Assembly: GCA_004335835.1 (NCBI GenBank)
Contig: RWJK01000698.1
Location: 1 to 37,449 of the forward strand
DNA: 37,449 nucleotides
Reading direction: 5' to 3'
Source: Scenedesmus sp. ARA3
Lineage: Eukaryota; Chlorophyta; Chlorophyceae; Sphaeropleales; Scenedesmaceae
Of this stretch, positions 1-10,609 are shown one piece after another (position 1 is the first letter of the stretch; the number at the start of each line of letters is the position of its first letter). Under the pieces are notes generated by a model that saw only the letters and a list, made by a program, of their open reading frames with translations, was not told where the DNA came from and did not search any database. Both the position numbers and the translations under genes were made by a program.

Positions 1-530
1 CAGTTGCTGCCTTGAGGACAGCACCAGCAAGCACGGGTGCCCCCCATCCTTACTTGGGCCTCCCATCCTTACTAGATACAAGTGACGTAGTCACGGGAAA
101 CTGCTAGTCCATTACTAAAAGGCAAGAAGGTCAGTCAGTCAGAAGCCTGGCTTAGGACCTGGCCGTTGAACCCCAGGGCGATTTAAAAAGTGCAGAGGAC
201 GCAAACGAAGGCGCGATAGCAACAGAAAAGAATATTTTGGGCACTTGAAATCGCTTCGAGGCCGTGGGCTGGGTGCAGCGGTGTTCTGTTGCGGGGTGCT
301 ACTGCCAACATCACGGGCTACAGCAGGAACAGCAGGCAGTGAAGCAACAATAATTTGACAAGCGATGGATAGAGACGAATACATTAAGCGAAAGGCGCAC
401 GGGGTAGGGATGATCATGGGTGGCTTCTAATTGCAGGTGTTGCAGTTGTTGCCTTGAGGACAGCACCACCAAGCAAGGGTGCCTCCTATCCTTACTAGAT
501 AGGAGTGACGTAATCAAGGGAAACTGCTAG
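1..530. repeat. Diverged direct repeat pair (1-107 and 443-530)
   Basis: The stretch at 1-107 recurs at 443-530. Both copies start with CAGTTG(C/T)TGCCTTGAGGAC and end with GGGAAACTGCTAG. The first copy has an extra internal duplication of about 19 bases around the CATCCTTACT motif. The 335 bases between them hold no convincing gene. Two same-direction copies could be solo ends of a degraded mobile element or a simple segmental duplication. No reverse transcriptase, transposase or terminal inverted repeat was seen, so the nature is open. Confidence 0.7.
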
Positions 531-954
531 TGGCCTCCTGTACAAGCACTACTTTGCCCATCTGCCTTACTATGTCAGGCAGGGCCTGCCAACCCTGACA
601 CAACCCTGGTTGTGTTTTGGCAGCAGTGACACCCAGGAGAGGACAAGCTACACCTGCTCTCCATATTGTTATGTTAATATCCGCTGCCAATTGTGTTTAA
701 TTTGGAGCTTTCTTGCACTGCGTCGACCAGCTACATCGTTAACTCAACGTCATTCAAATCACTGCTGTTCAAATTTTCGACAGCAACAACGCACGCAGCA
801 CGTTTCCCAAAGCTCTCTAAATCGCGTCACCACTTCCACGTTGTCATCGATCGTGATCGGCTGACAGGCACCTGCTTCATAGTAGTCCAGTAGCAGTTGC
901 GGTGAACAGCAGCAGCAGCAGCACAGGGACCCCCCAGGGGTTCAGCAGTAGCGA
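531..954 (+). other. 5' flank of UBC9, no gene seen
   Basis: About 420 bases between the repeat pair and the UBC9 start codon hold no recognisable coding exon. The last 55 bases before the ATG include a short CAG run (about 907-922) and a C-rich stretch and probably belong to the 5' UTR. No TATA box was confidently located. Confidence 0.4.
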
Positions 955-2517
955 ATGTCCCTAGCTGCAGCCAGATTAGCCCAGGAACGGAAAGCTTGGC
1001 GGAAAGACAAGCCGTTCGGCTTCATTGCCAAGCCTGAGCAACAGCCTGATGGGTGCGCAGATGCAGCAACACCCACAGCACTGCATGTGCCACATTGCAT
1101 GTGCTGGCTTTTCGATGCAGCAGCACATGAGGATCATCGCCGCATGCTGCAGGGCCGTGAACATAAAGAAATGGAAGTGTTACATACCTGGCAAGGCAGG
1201 CACTCCATGGGAGGGTGGACTGTACCCTCTGGAGCTTCGCTTTGCTGATTCATACCCAGACACACCTCCAGAGGTGTGTGCACATATATATACATGATAT
1301 ACAGCAGCTGCAGCTTGCAGGAAACCATTTTGGAGCTAGGCCACAGTTGTATCAAAAGCATGCAGCCATCATGCAAAGCTTGGCAGCAGTGAGGTAGCGG
1401 CAGATGCGCCTGCATGTGCAGGACAGTCACAGACGCAGGCATGCTGACTTACACGTATAGGCAGCGCAGCTTCAGCATGCAGGAGCCGCTCGGCAGCTGG
1501 GCCCCAATTGGCAGCAGCATACAGTCAGCATGCACAGTTCAAAGGCAGTGAGAGCAGAGCCTGGAGCGTTGCGGGCGCTGCAGAGTTGTCGAAGGCACAG
1601 GCATGTCGCTGGACGACAGGTCTGCACTGGGGCGTTCGCGGCAACACGCGCTCTGCTGTCTGTAGCTGGCCGCTGTCCCCACCACTGCATGCATGTGCCA
1701 TGCTGTCTTTGCACTACTAATATGTCTGCGCTGGCTTCTGCACCCTGCCCCGTGCCTGTGTGTGCTGCAGTGCTACTTCCCTGCAGGCTTTTTCCACCCC
1801 AACGTTTACGGCACAGGCAAAGTGTGCCTCAGCATAGTCAACCCGCAGCCAGTGAGCACATTTGAAACCACTGTCGGTCAAACTGGTCAAGCATAATGCT
1901 GAGTCAAACCCTAGCAGCCACGTTGTCAGCTGCAGCTCATGTCCAACACATGCAGGACTCGCATGCAGGCGCAATGCCGGGCCATCTGCCAGATCCAAGT
2001 CATTCAGGTGCCGCTGCAGCCCCTAGTAGAGAGTTACAGAACCTAGTGCACACACTGCACTGGCAGTAGGCTGGTAGTAGTGGCCAAGCGCTATTGCTAA
2101 ACACGCTTCCCTGGCCGCCACTCTACTGCTGCTGCTGCCCCTGTGCAGATTGGCAGCTGGAAGCCGTCCATCACGCTAGCGCAGATCCTGGTCGGCATTC
2201 AGGTGGGATGCTGCATGAATGAATGAACGAGCTACGAGGTGTGTTTTTACTCACCATCCGCGCAAGTTACGGCAGGGACTGCAAGCACTAACCAACACCC
2301 AGCCGGCAGTTGCGGCTGGAGCAGTTGACAGCTCTTGGTTGTTATTCATATGCAGCTTGCTGAGCACTTGTCTTTGATATGATGCTCTATGTGGTCCTCT
2401 GTTTGAGCTGATGACATGGACCACCATCAACACCACCCATGCCACAACTGCACAGCAACACTAATACTTGACTGCACCCTGTCACTACGCTGCTGCCGCC
2501 GCCGCCGCCAGTGCTGC

Positions 2518-2554
<37 letters not shown>

Positions 2555-2658
2555 TCTGTCTGTTGTGTCACACACCCGTGTGCTGCTGGCAGGAGCTGGT
2601 AGACACACCCGACGCACAACGTCACTTCCACCTTGCCTATTTGATGTCATTACGCTGC

Positions 2659-2697
<39 letters not shown>

Positions 2698-2845
2698 TGT
2701 AATGTGTTGCCTGTAGGAGCTGCTGGACACGCCCAACATCCAGAGCCCAGCGCAGATGCCCGCTTACCAGTGCTACAGAACCAAGCGGGCAGAGTACACG
2801 CAGCTGGTACGCAAGCAGGCAGCGCAGTACCCTCCTTTGGACTAG
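955..2845 (+). CDS. UBC9: SUMO-conjugating enzyme E2 (UBC9 family)
   Basis: Transfers SUMO from the E1 heterodimer to target lysines, mainly in the nucleus. Five exons join in phase: 955-1052, 1153-1273, 1771-1851, 2149-2202 and 2717-2845, giving 160 aa, the normal family length. The start matches the UBC9 N-terminus ([17 protein letters not shown]). Exon 2 carries the [11 protein letters not shown] block. Exon 3 carries the catalytic region [15 protein letters not shown], with the HPN motif and the active-site Cys. Exon 4 has the [11 protein letters not shown] helix. Exon 5 has [12 protein letters not shown] and ends [11 protein letters not shown]. All introns are GT-AG. The segment after CLSI appears about two residues longer than usual, so the exon 3/4 junction is the least certain. 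Intron 4 holds two CTG tracts and a partial copy of exon 5. It is UBC9 rather than a ubiquitin E2 because of the N-terminal helix and the PNIQ block. Confidence 0.95.
2512..2553 (+). repeat. CTG tract in UBC9 intron 4 (upstream tract)
   Basis: Imperfect (CTG)n with one TTG interruption, preceded by a short CCG run (about 2493-2507). It lies just upstream of the exon-5-like copy at 2593, in the position a polypyrimidine tract would occupy. Confidence 0.85.
2593..2621 (+). repeat. Decayed copy of the start of UBC9 exon 5, with acceptor
   Basis: After an acceptor-like GCTGGCAG the sequence reads GAGCTGGTAGACACACCCGA, close to the true exon 5 start GAGCTGCTGGACACGCCCAA at 2717. Translated in the same frame it gives ELVDTPDAQ against ELLDTPNIQ. 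Similarity stops after about 29 bases. It lies between two CTG tracts inside intron 4, so CTG plus acceptor plus exon start looks duplicated as a unit. Confidence 0.75.
2660..2692 (+). repeat. CTG tract in UBC9 intron 4 (acceptor-proximal tract)
   Basis: (CTG)n run ending about 25 bases before the exon 5 acceptor at 2716. Probably serves as, or sits within, the pyrimidine-containing region of that acceptor. Confidence 0.85.
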
Positions 2846-5572
2846 CCACATGTTGGCGGTGGGCTGTGAGACCACCCTTGTGCTGCCGACAGCGCCGTTG
2901 CGTTTTTGTATCATTGTTGCATATTGCCTGATCTAAGCTTTTTGCAGCAGCTCCATTGCAAGCCTGCAGCAGTCACCCCAGCAGCCGGAGAGCAGAGCAG
3001 ATCAAGAAGGCTACCTAGCATCCTGTCATTGCTGCAGCAACAAGGCAGCAACAGGCACAGCGGTGGAGCTGCAGCAGTGCAGCGCAGTCAGACCGGCAGT
3101 GCTGTGCCGCAGCAGGCGTGCAGCCAGGATGCGTGCTGTTGTAGCATACCTCCCACCAGGTGGCCAACTTGTGTTTGCAGCAGTTCTGCTGCCAGCTGGT
3201 GGCCCTGTATAAAGTGACATGTGCACATCTGCATATGGTTCATCCCTGAGCATATGCTGTGATTTGACACACTTGATGCATGGTGGTGTACACCCTTTTT
3301 TACTGTGGCCAAGATGTGCACTCAAGCTGGGTGGCAATCAACGGCTTGCGTGTTCCGCTTTCTTTTACAGGGAATACATAGTGTTGTGATTCAGCCTACA
3401 TGCTTCGTGCACATCTGCCAGCAGCGATTTCTCATGTATGTGGGGTGGGGAGAGTGGGCAATGCACGTTGATGGTTGCCAGGTGCTGTACACAGACTCTG
3501 CACTGGCTTGCAATGCGCGCGCTGCATACATTCTCGTTAGCGCATACAAGACATCATTTTAAGATTCATCCTGCAAGTGCACTTGGGCGTCCAACAGCAG
3601 GCTATAGACTGGTTTTGTATGTCAGAACCATGGCAACATCAGGATGTCATGTTACTTTGACCGGCTGGTAACTGTTTGGAAGTCAAACATTATTGTCACA
3701 GTCCTGAAGTCCTATTGAAGCGAGTGTGGCTAGGCCGTCGTCAAGGAGGTGCCGCAAGCCTCAACCCCTTTTGAAATTGCTCTTTGCAGGTTACAGAAGC
3801 AAGCACATCACTGCTTTGGGTGCCAGGCTCATATGCCAAGCACACGGGACCCTGCATGCCCCTTGGTGGCTGCAATTGCACTGTTTCACAACTTTTGAGC
3901 TCAGCACTTACAAAAGGGCCTCCATATGCACCACAGGCAAGCCTCCAAGGCATAGGCATGTGCGAGCGTCTGCTCCAAAGGATGTTTTGGAAGCGACATA
4001 CAAGCGACACAACCCTTCCCCTGCACCCCCACTGTTGAGCAACACCTGCGCAAGTGCAACAACCCCCTCCAAGCCATGCAAATGCAGCACGGCTGCCTGC
4101 AGCATTTGGCAGATGCCAGACCCGCAACGCTGCTTGCTCGTGTAAGAGGTACTTCTGCCAACTGAAACCACGCAACGCTGCAGTCCCAGAGTCAACCCAT
4201 GTGCAGTGCTCAGTGCATTGCCAAGACACAACTACCCTGCCACAACACATCCGGACGTTTCCATGGACACATATCGCAATCGATGAAGCGCGCAGCTTTC
4301 GCGCAGGTCAAAAACGCAGCCAGGGTTTCTGGTCAAAACCCCGTTCCAAACCACCCACAGGGGCTTCGGAGCAGGGACAGGCTGCAGCGTCACGCCACAC
4401 CTTAAATGACTGTCAGAGCAGCATGTGTGCATGCATCACCTCACTGAGCAGCAGCTGCACGTCATGCCACACACGGCGCAGCATGCAGCAAAGCGTGCAG
4501 CCAAGCATGCAGCAAAGCATGCAGCTGCACATGTGCCAGCAACCTGTGGCTGCACAACATGCAAGCACATTGCTCCAAACAACTGTGCTGCATGTTGCGG
4601 CAGCGCTGCATGGCTGTTGTGTGTGTCCTGCTGTCATAGAAAAGAACAGACCATCGCCAGCAAGCACACACCAGGTCATAGTTGAAGTTTAGTAAAGCAA
4701 GAGCAGTATGAAAGAGTACAGTGTGTCAACGCCAGCCACATGTTAACTTGCTGTCAAGGTTATTGTTGGTCAAAGTTGTTGAAAAAAGCAATGGTATGGC
4801 AGCCCCGTAGCTAAGGAACAACAATAACTGCAGCCTGTGACAACTTCTGCTGCTGCAGAATGCACAATGCCGGTGCGCACCGTACATCGCACACACAACA
4901 CTAGACTTGCAGAATATTTTTTTGTGGGTTTTTGCTTTTCGTACACCGCCTACGCGTGCTAAATACCCTGGACCTATGCAGACCTACCTACACCACCTTT
5001 GACACCTGAACACTGAGAAGCATCGGCAACGCCCAAGCTGCAGCACACAAACACTGCATCATGTGCTGCGTGAAAACAAAAGCAGGCCTAGTTCCAGCCT
5101 GTGCAACACAAGCTGCCTGTGGACGTGCACTGACACTCACTGCTACACATCAGCGCCCGCCAACCTAGCAGTGCACTTCCAACCTACTCCTGGCGCTAGT
5201 ACTGCCCAGACAACTGACTACAAGCAGCTATCGGCCTTCCTGTGTGCTACCCTACACAAGCGTATGGATGGAAGAGGCATGGGCCAGCAGTGATGGACCA
5301 GAAACTGGAAAAGGAGCACCACCAGATGTGGCGCAGGGGCACATGGGGAGAGAACCACAGCAGTACATCCCAACAGAGCAGCAGCTGTCTCCAGGCCAAG
5401 CACAGCAGGCAGTGGAGGGCTGCACAACCCACATCGGTTCAGAACACAGGGTTTGCACAGCATGACGCCCGGCGTCTTTGTGCAGAGAGCAAACCCTGGC
5501 CACCACAACAGCGCCAGTGGCAGCAGCATGAATGCTTGCCTGCCATTGGCCGTCCAACAGCATCACGCCTAG
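2846..5572. other. Region without a recognised gene; one candidate exon
   Basis: No conserved protein block was recognised on either strand. One exon-like stretch is 4040-4141 (+): 34 codons containing QHLRKC and ending LADARPATLLAR at a good GTAAGA donor, preceded by an AG. It could belong to the unrecognised gene ending at 7536, but no join was established. Around 4480-4530 there are short CAGCATGCAGC-type repeats. The rest is low-complexity, Cys- and His-rich translation typical of non-coding DNA here. Confidence 0.4.
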
Positions 5573-5690
5573 CAGGCGCTACAGCTTGCAGGAACAGCCG
5601 CAGCACCTGGCAGGTGCTACAGCTTGCAGGAACAGCCGCAGCACCCGGCAGGCGCTACAGCTTGCCGGAGCAGCTGCAGCGGCCCGCCCT
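5573..5690 (+). repeat. 38-bp minisatellite, three copies
   Basis: The unit beginning GCTACAGCTTGCAGGAACAG recurs with its ACAGCTTGC core at 5581, 5619 and 5657, an exact 38-bp period. The third copy is diverged (CCGGAGCAGCTGCAG). A period of 38 is not a multiple of three, so it cannot keep one reading frame. The core TTGCAGGA resembles the acceptor core of other arrays in this window. Confidence 0.85.
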
Positions 5691-5730
5691 CAACCTGACT
5701 CACAACACAGGCATGCTCTTGCATACACAG

Positions 5731-7536
5731 GAGCTCATGCTTGCCGTGCTGCAGGACAGCAGAGCTGCATACACAATGAAGCAGCTGCAGAGCTCATCCG
5801 CAGCTTGCACGGTAAGTACAGTGTGTATACAGGAGTCAGCTGAGGCGCCTCAGCCTGTCTGCTCTGCTGCTGCCAAACTGGGACCCGCAGCAAACCACTT
5901 GCCTGAGGCTCATCCCTTCGCCAGGCACTGGAAGCTGCTGGCTGCTTGTGTGTGTGTGTGTTTGAAATCCAGCAGCCACAGAGAATGGCAGCGATCTTCT
6001 AGTGCACATACCAAACACACGCAGCACACAGCCTGCATGTACGCAGTGATTAGCAGTGATTAGCAGTTCCAGTCAACAGACTAAACAACTGTGTGTTGAA
6101 GGGTAACCAACTGCAGCTGCTGGAACATAGGCTGCATTGACAACTGCAAAACAGAACCACGGAGCACACAACGCAACGCAACTCTACCAAGGATTCAGAG
6201 ATCAAGCCCAGCCACAGGCTCTAATCAAGAGATTGCAATGCAGCACACAGCCACATGACAACGTCACAACAGCAACTGGTATCCAACTCCCGTCTCCGGC
6301 AACTGGATTGCATCGCAGCCACGCACACAGCAACAGCAACATAACATACAACGGCATATACTGCACCAGCCGGTTGCACATGCTCAGGACCGATACCCCT
6401 GACGAACACAGCATATGCAACAGCCTGCAGTTGACCCTGCACCATATGACCTGGTGCAGCATCTGGCAGGTAAGTCCACCAGGCTGCGCTGCTGTCTCAC
6501 TACAGCATGCAGCCCACAACATGCAGCCAAAAGAGCAGCAGAAGGCTGGCATCCTGCAGCCAAACATATAACACCAGCAGATGCAGCAGCTGTAGCTGGC
6601 ACCCGGCACCCCCACAGCACTGGCAACCTTGCAAAATGCAGCCGCACTGCTTGCACCAGGCGCATGCAGGCATGCATAGCAAAAAGAGGTGCTTGTGCGC
6701 AACAGCCAACATCATGTTTTAGCTGTGTCAGTACAGCAGCCCGCAGAAAGCACACATGCAGCGATGCTGTCCCGAAGGCCAGTGGATTCATCGTCCACTG
6801 TCCTGCAGCAGTCTCTACATGTGGCTACAACCTCTTGACATTGTTCACAGAGACGGTGGTGATATCTCTAGGTGCAGCAAACATGTCCAAGACATCTCAA
6901 GCACACTCGCTTGCACTTTTTGAGCCTGTGCTGCAGACGATGCGGCCTGTGCAGCGACTCAGCACACTGAGAACGGAGGACTCTGCAGTGCAAGCAACGG
7001 CACAAAGCTACCCCAAGCAGAGAGCAAACATGCAAGGTGATGCACGATATGGTGACAGCAAGCATCCTTTCTTCGAGCCAGCACAGTAGCAGGTGATGTC
7101 AGCATAGGCGGCGAGGCAGACATGCCAACAGCCCTGCGTGCCAACTGTGCCTCCCAACCGCACCGCTTTCCTAACTTGGCAGAATCATAACCAGAACTGC
7201 ACAAAGCGCCTTGCACTGCAAGGCGCTTGATCCACCTGATGCAATGCAAGCTGTGTGGAAAGAAAGATGTACGTGCAAGATCACGGGCCATATGCAACAA
7301 GATCACAGACCAACTGCTATGTGCAACTGCCTCGCCGCTGCACGCAGCACACCAGGTGTGTCGCCAGCAGCGGTGTCCCAGAACAAAACCTCCTTCTGTG
7401 TGTCAACCAAGTGGTGTGTGTGTGTGTGTGTTGCAGTCACAGCTACAATGCAGAACTGTGCACTCTGATAAAACAGCAGCAATACTATGTGGATCACAAT
7501 CAACAGCCAGCAGGGGGTCACTGCAAAGGCACCTGA
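5731..7536 (+). CDS. Possible unrecognised gene, 3' part (partial model)
   Basis: Not recognised. Four segments join at GT-AG sites in one consistent phase: about 5731-5811 (donor GGTAAGT; its 5' edge is unsure), 6431-6469 (39 bp, donor GTAAGT), 6851-7036, and 7454-7536 ending in TGA. The pieces read NEAAAELIRSLH, then VDPAPYDLVQHLA, then a 62-codon segment containing SLALFEPVLQTMRPVQRLST, then ELCTLIKQQQYYV and a short tail. The third segment is open only in the frame demanded by the other joins, which is the main support. The amphipathic, helix-like composition differs from surrounding low-complexity translation. The 5' part was not found; 4040-4141 is a candidate. No function is proposed. 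Confidence 0.35.
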
Positions 7537-8366
7537 CGCACTTCTAAGCACGCACACTCGCACAGACGCCTTGAAACTACAACTGTCTACCAAGCAGTGC
7601 CAAAGTATTTGCTAGCCTGTCGGGCCAAACAAGCAAGACAGCAGTACAGTGCCTGTCCACAGAGCACCTCCCGCGCCACGCAGACACGAGCTACCAGCTA
7701 AGAGCTAAGCAAGTGGGCTACCCCTAATCGCTGACTGATGCTCTCAGGCGCAGACGATGCTGCCCTTCTGCCATCTCCCGCGAGCGTCCCAGCGCACAAA
7801 AAAAACAGATTCTAATTCAAAAGCTGCGCAGCTGAGCTGTTGAGCATACTGCACAACCAGCCACACAACGTAGCACAAACAGCTGCGCGCATAAAAAGGA
7901 GCACTCGCCAAGCGCCGCGTGTTGCGCAACGCCCCAACACACGATAAGAAAAGTAGCGCTGAAACTGCCGCGCCACACACCGCACCTGCCCCACAACTGT
8001 GAGGCTGCTGCTGCTGCTGCCGTGTCTGCAGCAGCAGTTGGGTTGCCGAGAAGCTACAGCTGCCATGCGGCTGCTGTAGCTGGCACCCGCTGCCCCTCTC
8101 CCTCTCCCTGCCTCTCTTCTGCCTGCTCACGCTGCATCCTGATGATAGCAGCCTGCTGCAATGGCAGAACCGTTGGCCAAAACTCAAGCGCTGAAACATG
8201 TGTCTCATCTCAGCCGACTGCCTATCGCTGCTGCTGTTCCCGACTAGTGGCTGCGTCAACGCACTTGCTGCGCATCACCGCGTTGCACAGCAACTGCGCA
8301 GCCGTATGCTACCTTCCTTCATGATCACAACCTTTTGCAGAATAGCCCATCCAGCCGCCACTGCGT
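7537..8366. other. Convergent 3' region between the unrecognised gene and the cyclin
   Basis: No coding exon recognised. It should contain the cyclin 3' UTR (minus strand) and possibly the 3' end of the plus-strand model. It contains short CTG runs near 8008-8040 and a CT-rich stretch near 8095-8120. Confidence 0.4.
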
Positions 8367-9815
8367 TCACCAAGCCGCCGCAAACGTGCCCATGAGCGCC
8401 ACGCAGCTGCGCCGCGCATCGCTGTACTTGTCCCGCACACACGGCGCCTGCTGCGCACTTCCTGCCCAGCGCAGCATGCTCTGCAGCTCTGCCATACAGC
8501 CCTCAAGCCCTACTGCTGCCTCCGCACTTATCGCGCGGCAGAGCTTGCCGCACGCGGCGCGGCTGCACGGCGCGGCGCAGTGCGCAAGCAAGTTGCACGC
8601 CAGCTGCAGCGCAGATGCTGCCACAACGCTCGGCCGGTAGCGCAGCGTCTCAGGGGTTAGCAGCGCGAGCTCGAGCAGATACTCTGCCAGGTGCTGCAGC
8701 CGAGCCTGCTCAGGGTTAGCTGGCTGGCAGGGGCCCCTAGGGGATGCCCCTCCAAACTCCTCGGCCTGTGCATGGCTGAGCAGCTGATGCAGGAAGTGCA
8801 GCGGGGTGGGCACTGCCAGCTCGTAGTGCAGCTGCCGCAGCAGCAGGCTCTCCATGCGGATGAGGTCTGCTGCCTCGTAGCTGTTATCTGTAATCTCCAC
8901 AAAGTCCTGCAAGCAGCAGGAGGTGCGGTAGCAGCAGGATCGGCAGCGGTTGGGTCACAGGGCAAGGTGGGTGCATGTGTTCTGCGCTGCTGCTTTTGTT
9001 TGAGGGCAAGCTGGCGCAGTTGCTGCTGCTGCACAAACGACCTACTCAGTGTAGTTACCATGCCAAAATGGCATCAGACACTGCAGCCGCTGCTGCTCTT
9101 TTGCTTGTGCTGCTTCAAATTGATGTGGCATATGCCCCGGCACTGCTGCTGCACTGCTGCTTGCTGTTGTTGCCATTCCTGCTGCTGCCACCACCCTGAT
9201 TCCTGCCGCTGCTGCTGCCTGTTCTCCCTGTGCTACACACCTGCAGTGCGGGAGGCAGCACCTCCTCATACTTTGAGGCCACCCACAGGCATGTCACACC
9301 CAGCAGCTGCAGCTGGCATCTCGGCACTGCCTGCATACTGAGGAAGCGATCCAGCAGGCTGATTGCCAGGTACAGTGACTCCTGGCTCAGCACAAACTCA
9401 TCGACCACTTCAATGAGCCAGTCGACCAGCACCAGGCGCTTGTGTGCATCCACCTCCTGCTGCGTGTGGTGCAGGTACAGGTGGTTAGGCTGCGACTTGG
9501 TCTGTGGGCAGGCGGGAAGGTGGTAGGAGTAGATACGGCAGGAAGAAGTGAGTGAAAAGGAGTAAAGGTGCATTGTGAAAGCGATGGCTGCAGGAGTGGC
9601 GATGTGTGCGTGGTCGGCGATCATGCTGGCAGCCACGCGTGGCCCACGGTGAATCTGTGGCTGCTGCTGTTGGCGTAGTAAGGCAAAGTGCTGTTGTGCT
9701 GATCGCTGCTTAATGTCATGTACAACATCATCAGCTGAGCGTCTTTGTGTATGTAAAAGCAGCAGGCGAGCCCAGCAAACATGTTGCACTGCTGCTCTGT
9801 CACTGCTGCTCTGTC

Positions 9816-9851
<36 letters not shown>

Positions 9852-10609
9852 CACCTCCTTTGCCAGCTGTTCTTTAAGGTAGTCCTGCTCGCAATCCGAC
9901 AGCAGGTAAAACGCCTGTCCGATGTCGGGGCCTGCGATCACGAAACACAGTGTAAGCGGCTGCATTACAGGCAGTGCTCACTAGCCTGCTGCTTTTGCCT
10001 CGCGACTCACCTGCCGACTGCTGACTTAGCTGCGGGTAGCCACATGGGCCCGTCAAGGCCTGGTTGGCGCCGAAGATCTGCAGGTTGAAAACAGTGTATG
10101 TCACTGTGACAAGCTGGAGATCAGCCGAGCAGGATCGCTGCTTTCGAGCGGCGAAAGTGAGGAAGGCAGCAAGTTACCCGCGAGCTGCGACTGCCAGCAA
10201 GGTACATCGCCACTCAGAGGACATTACTGACATACTTAAAGATGAAATATATGTTTGCTGCGGCTGCTGGGCCACCAGCACAGCTGCTGGAGATGCGCGC
10301 CACTCCTGTTTGAGTCTGCTTAAACAAGAGCCCACCTGCTGGCCCAGCCGGGGCATGGGCTCCAGCCGGATGCGCTTCTGCACGGCCTGCTGCATTTGGA
10401 AGGGCAGGTTGCCGATCTGCAAGGCAGGAAGGGCCCGGTCAGCGGAGGTGTTTGTTTTGCGCCTTGGCTTCTGCTGATCGCAGCCTGTATGGCCTCAGCG
10501 CCCTCACCTCATTGAAACTTGATGCCTCCTTGCGCTTTAGCTGCATCTCCTGCTGGCTGAAGAGCCCGGTGGGCGCCACAGGGTGAGTAGGGAGCACTGC
10601 ACAAGTCAT
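8367..10609 (-). CDS. A/B-type mitotic cyclin
   Basis: Regulatory subunit that activates a cyclin-dependent kinase. Six exons on the minus strand: 10508-10609, 10336-10416, 10011-10077, 9855-9931, 9241-9501 and 8367-8906. All phases close, giving 375 aa. The start is the ATG at 10609, the first in the exon. Residues about 110-196 form the N-terminal cyclin box: RLVLVDWLIEV, then LYLAISLLDRFLSM, then LLGVTCLWVASKYEEVLPP. Exon 6 begins DFVEITDNSY and holds the C-terminal cyclin fold (LAEYLLELALLTPE, YRPSVVAASALQLA) and a VRDKYSDAR ending typical of A/B cyclins. FVEITDN and the C-terminal fold favour A-type or an algal AB-type, but the class is not settled. A minimal RxxL (KRIRL, about residues 48-52) could serve as a destruction box; the full consensus is not met. 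The gene is divergent from APC2. Confidence 0.9.
9817..9849 (-). repeat. Triplet tract in cyclin intron 4 (CAG on the sense strand)
   Basis: Eleven CTG units on the plus strand, so the cyclin pre-mRNA carries CAG repeats starting only about five bases after the exon 4 donor (GAG then GTGGG). The flank holds a short tandem CTCTGTCACTGCTG duplication. Confidence 0.85.

Noticed and set aside
1..530. Complete LTR retrotransposon
   Set aside because: Only 335 bp lie between the repeats and no polymerase, integrase or primer-binding site was found.
2387..2914. Minus-strand 175-aa open frame with poly-Gln opposite UBC9
   Set aside because: It is the reverse reading of the CTG tracts and of UBC9 exon 5; no independent motif or splice support.
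3960..4260. Possible TRM13-like tRNA methyltransferase zinc fingers (HLRKCN in one frame, CKRYFCQLKP with a CSVHC in another)
   Set aside because: The two motifs are in the wrong order for TRM13, lie in different frames, and no methyltransferase motifs follow anywhere before the cyclin gene.
7400..7435. GT-rich dinucleotide tract as a regulatory element
   Set aside because: A short (GT)n run of a kind that is common in introns; nothing ties it to regulation.
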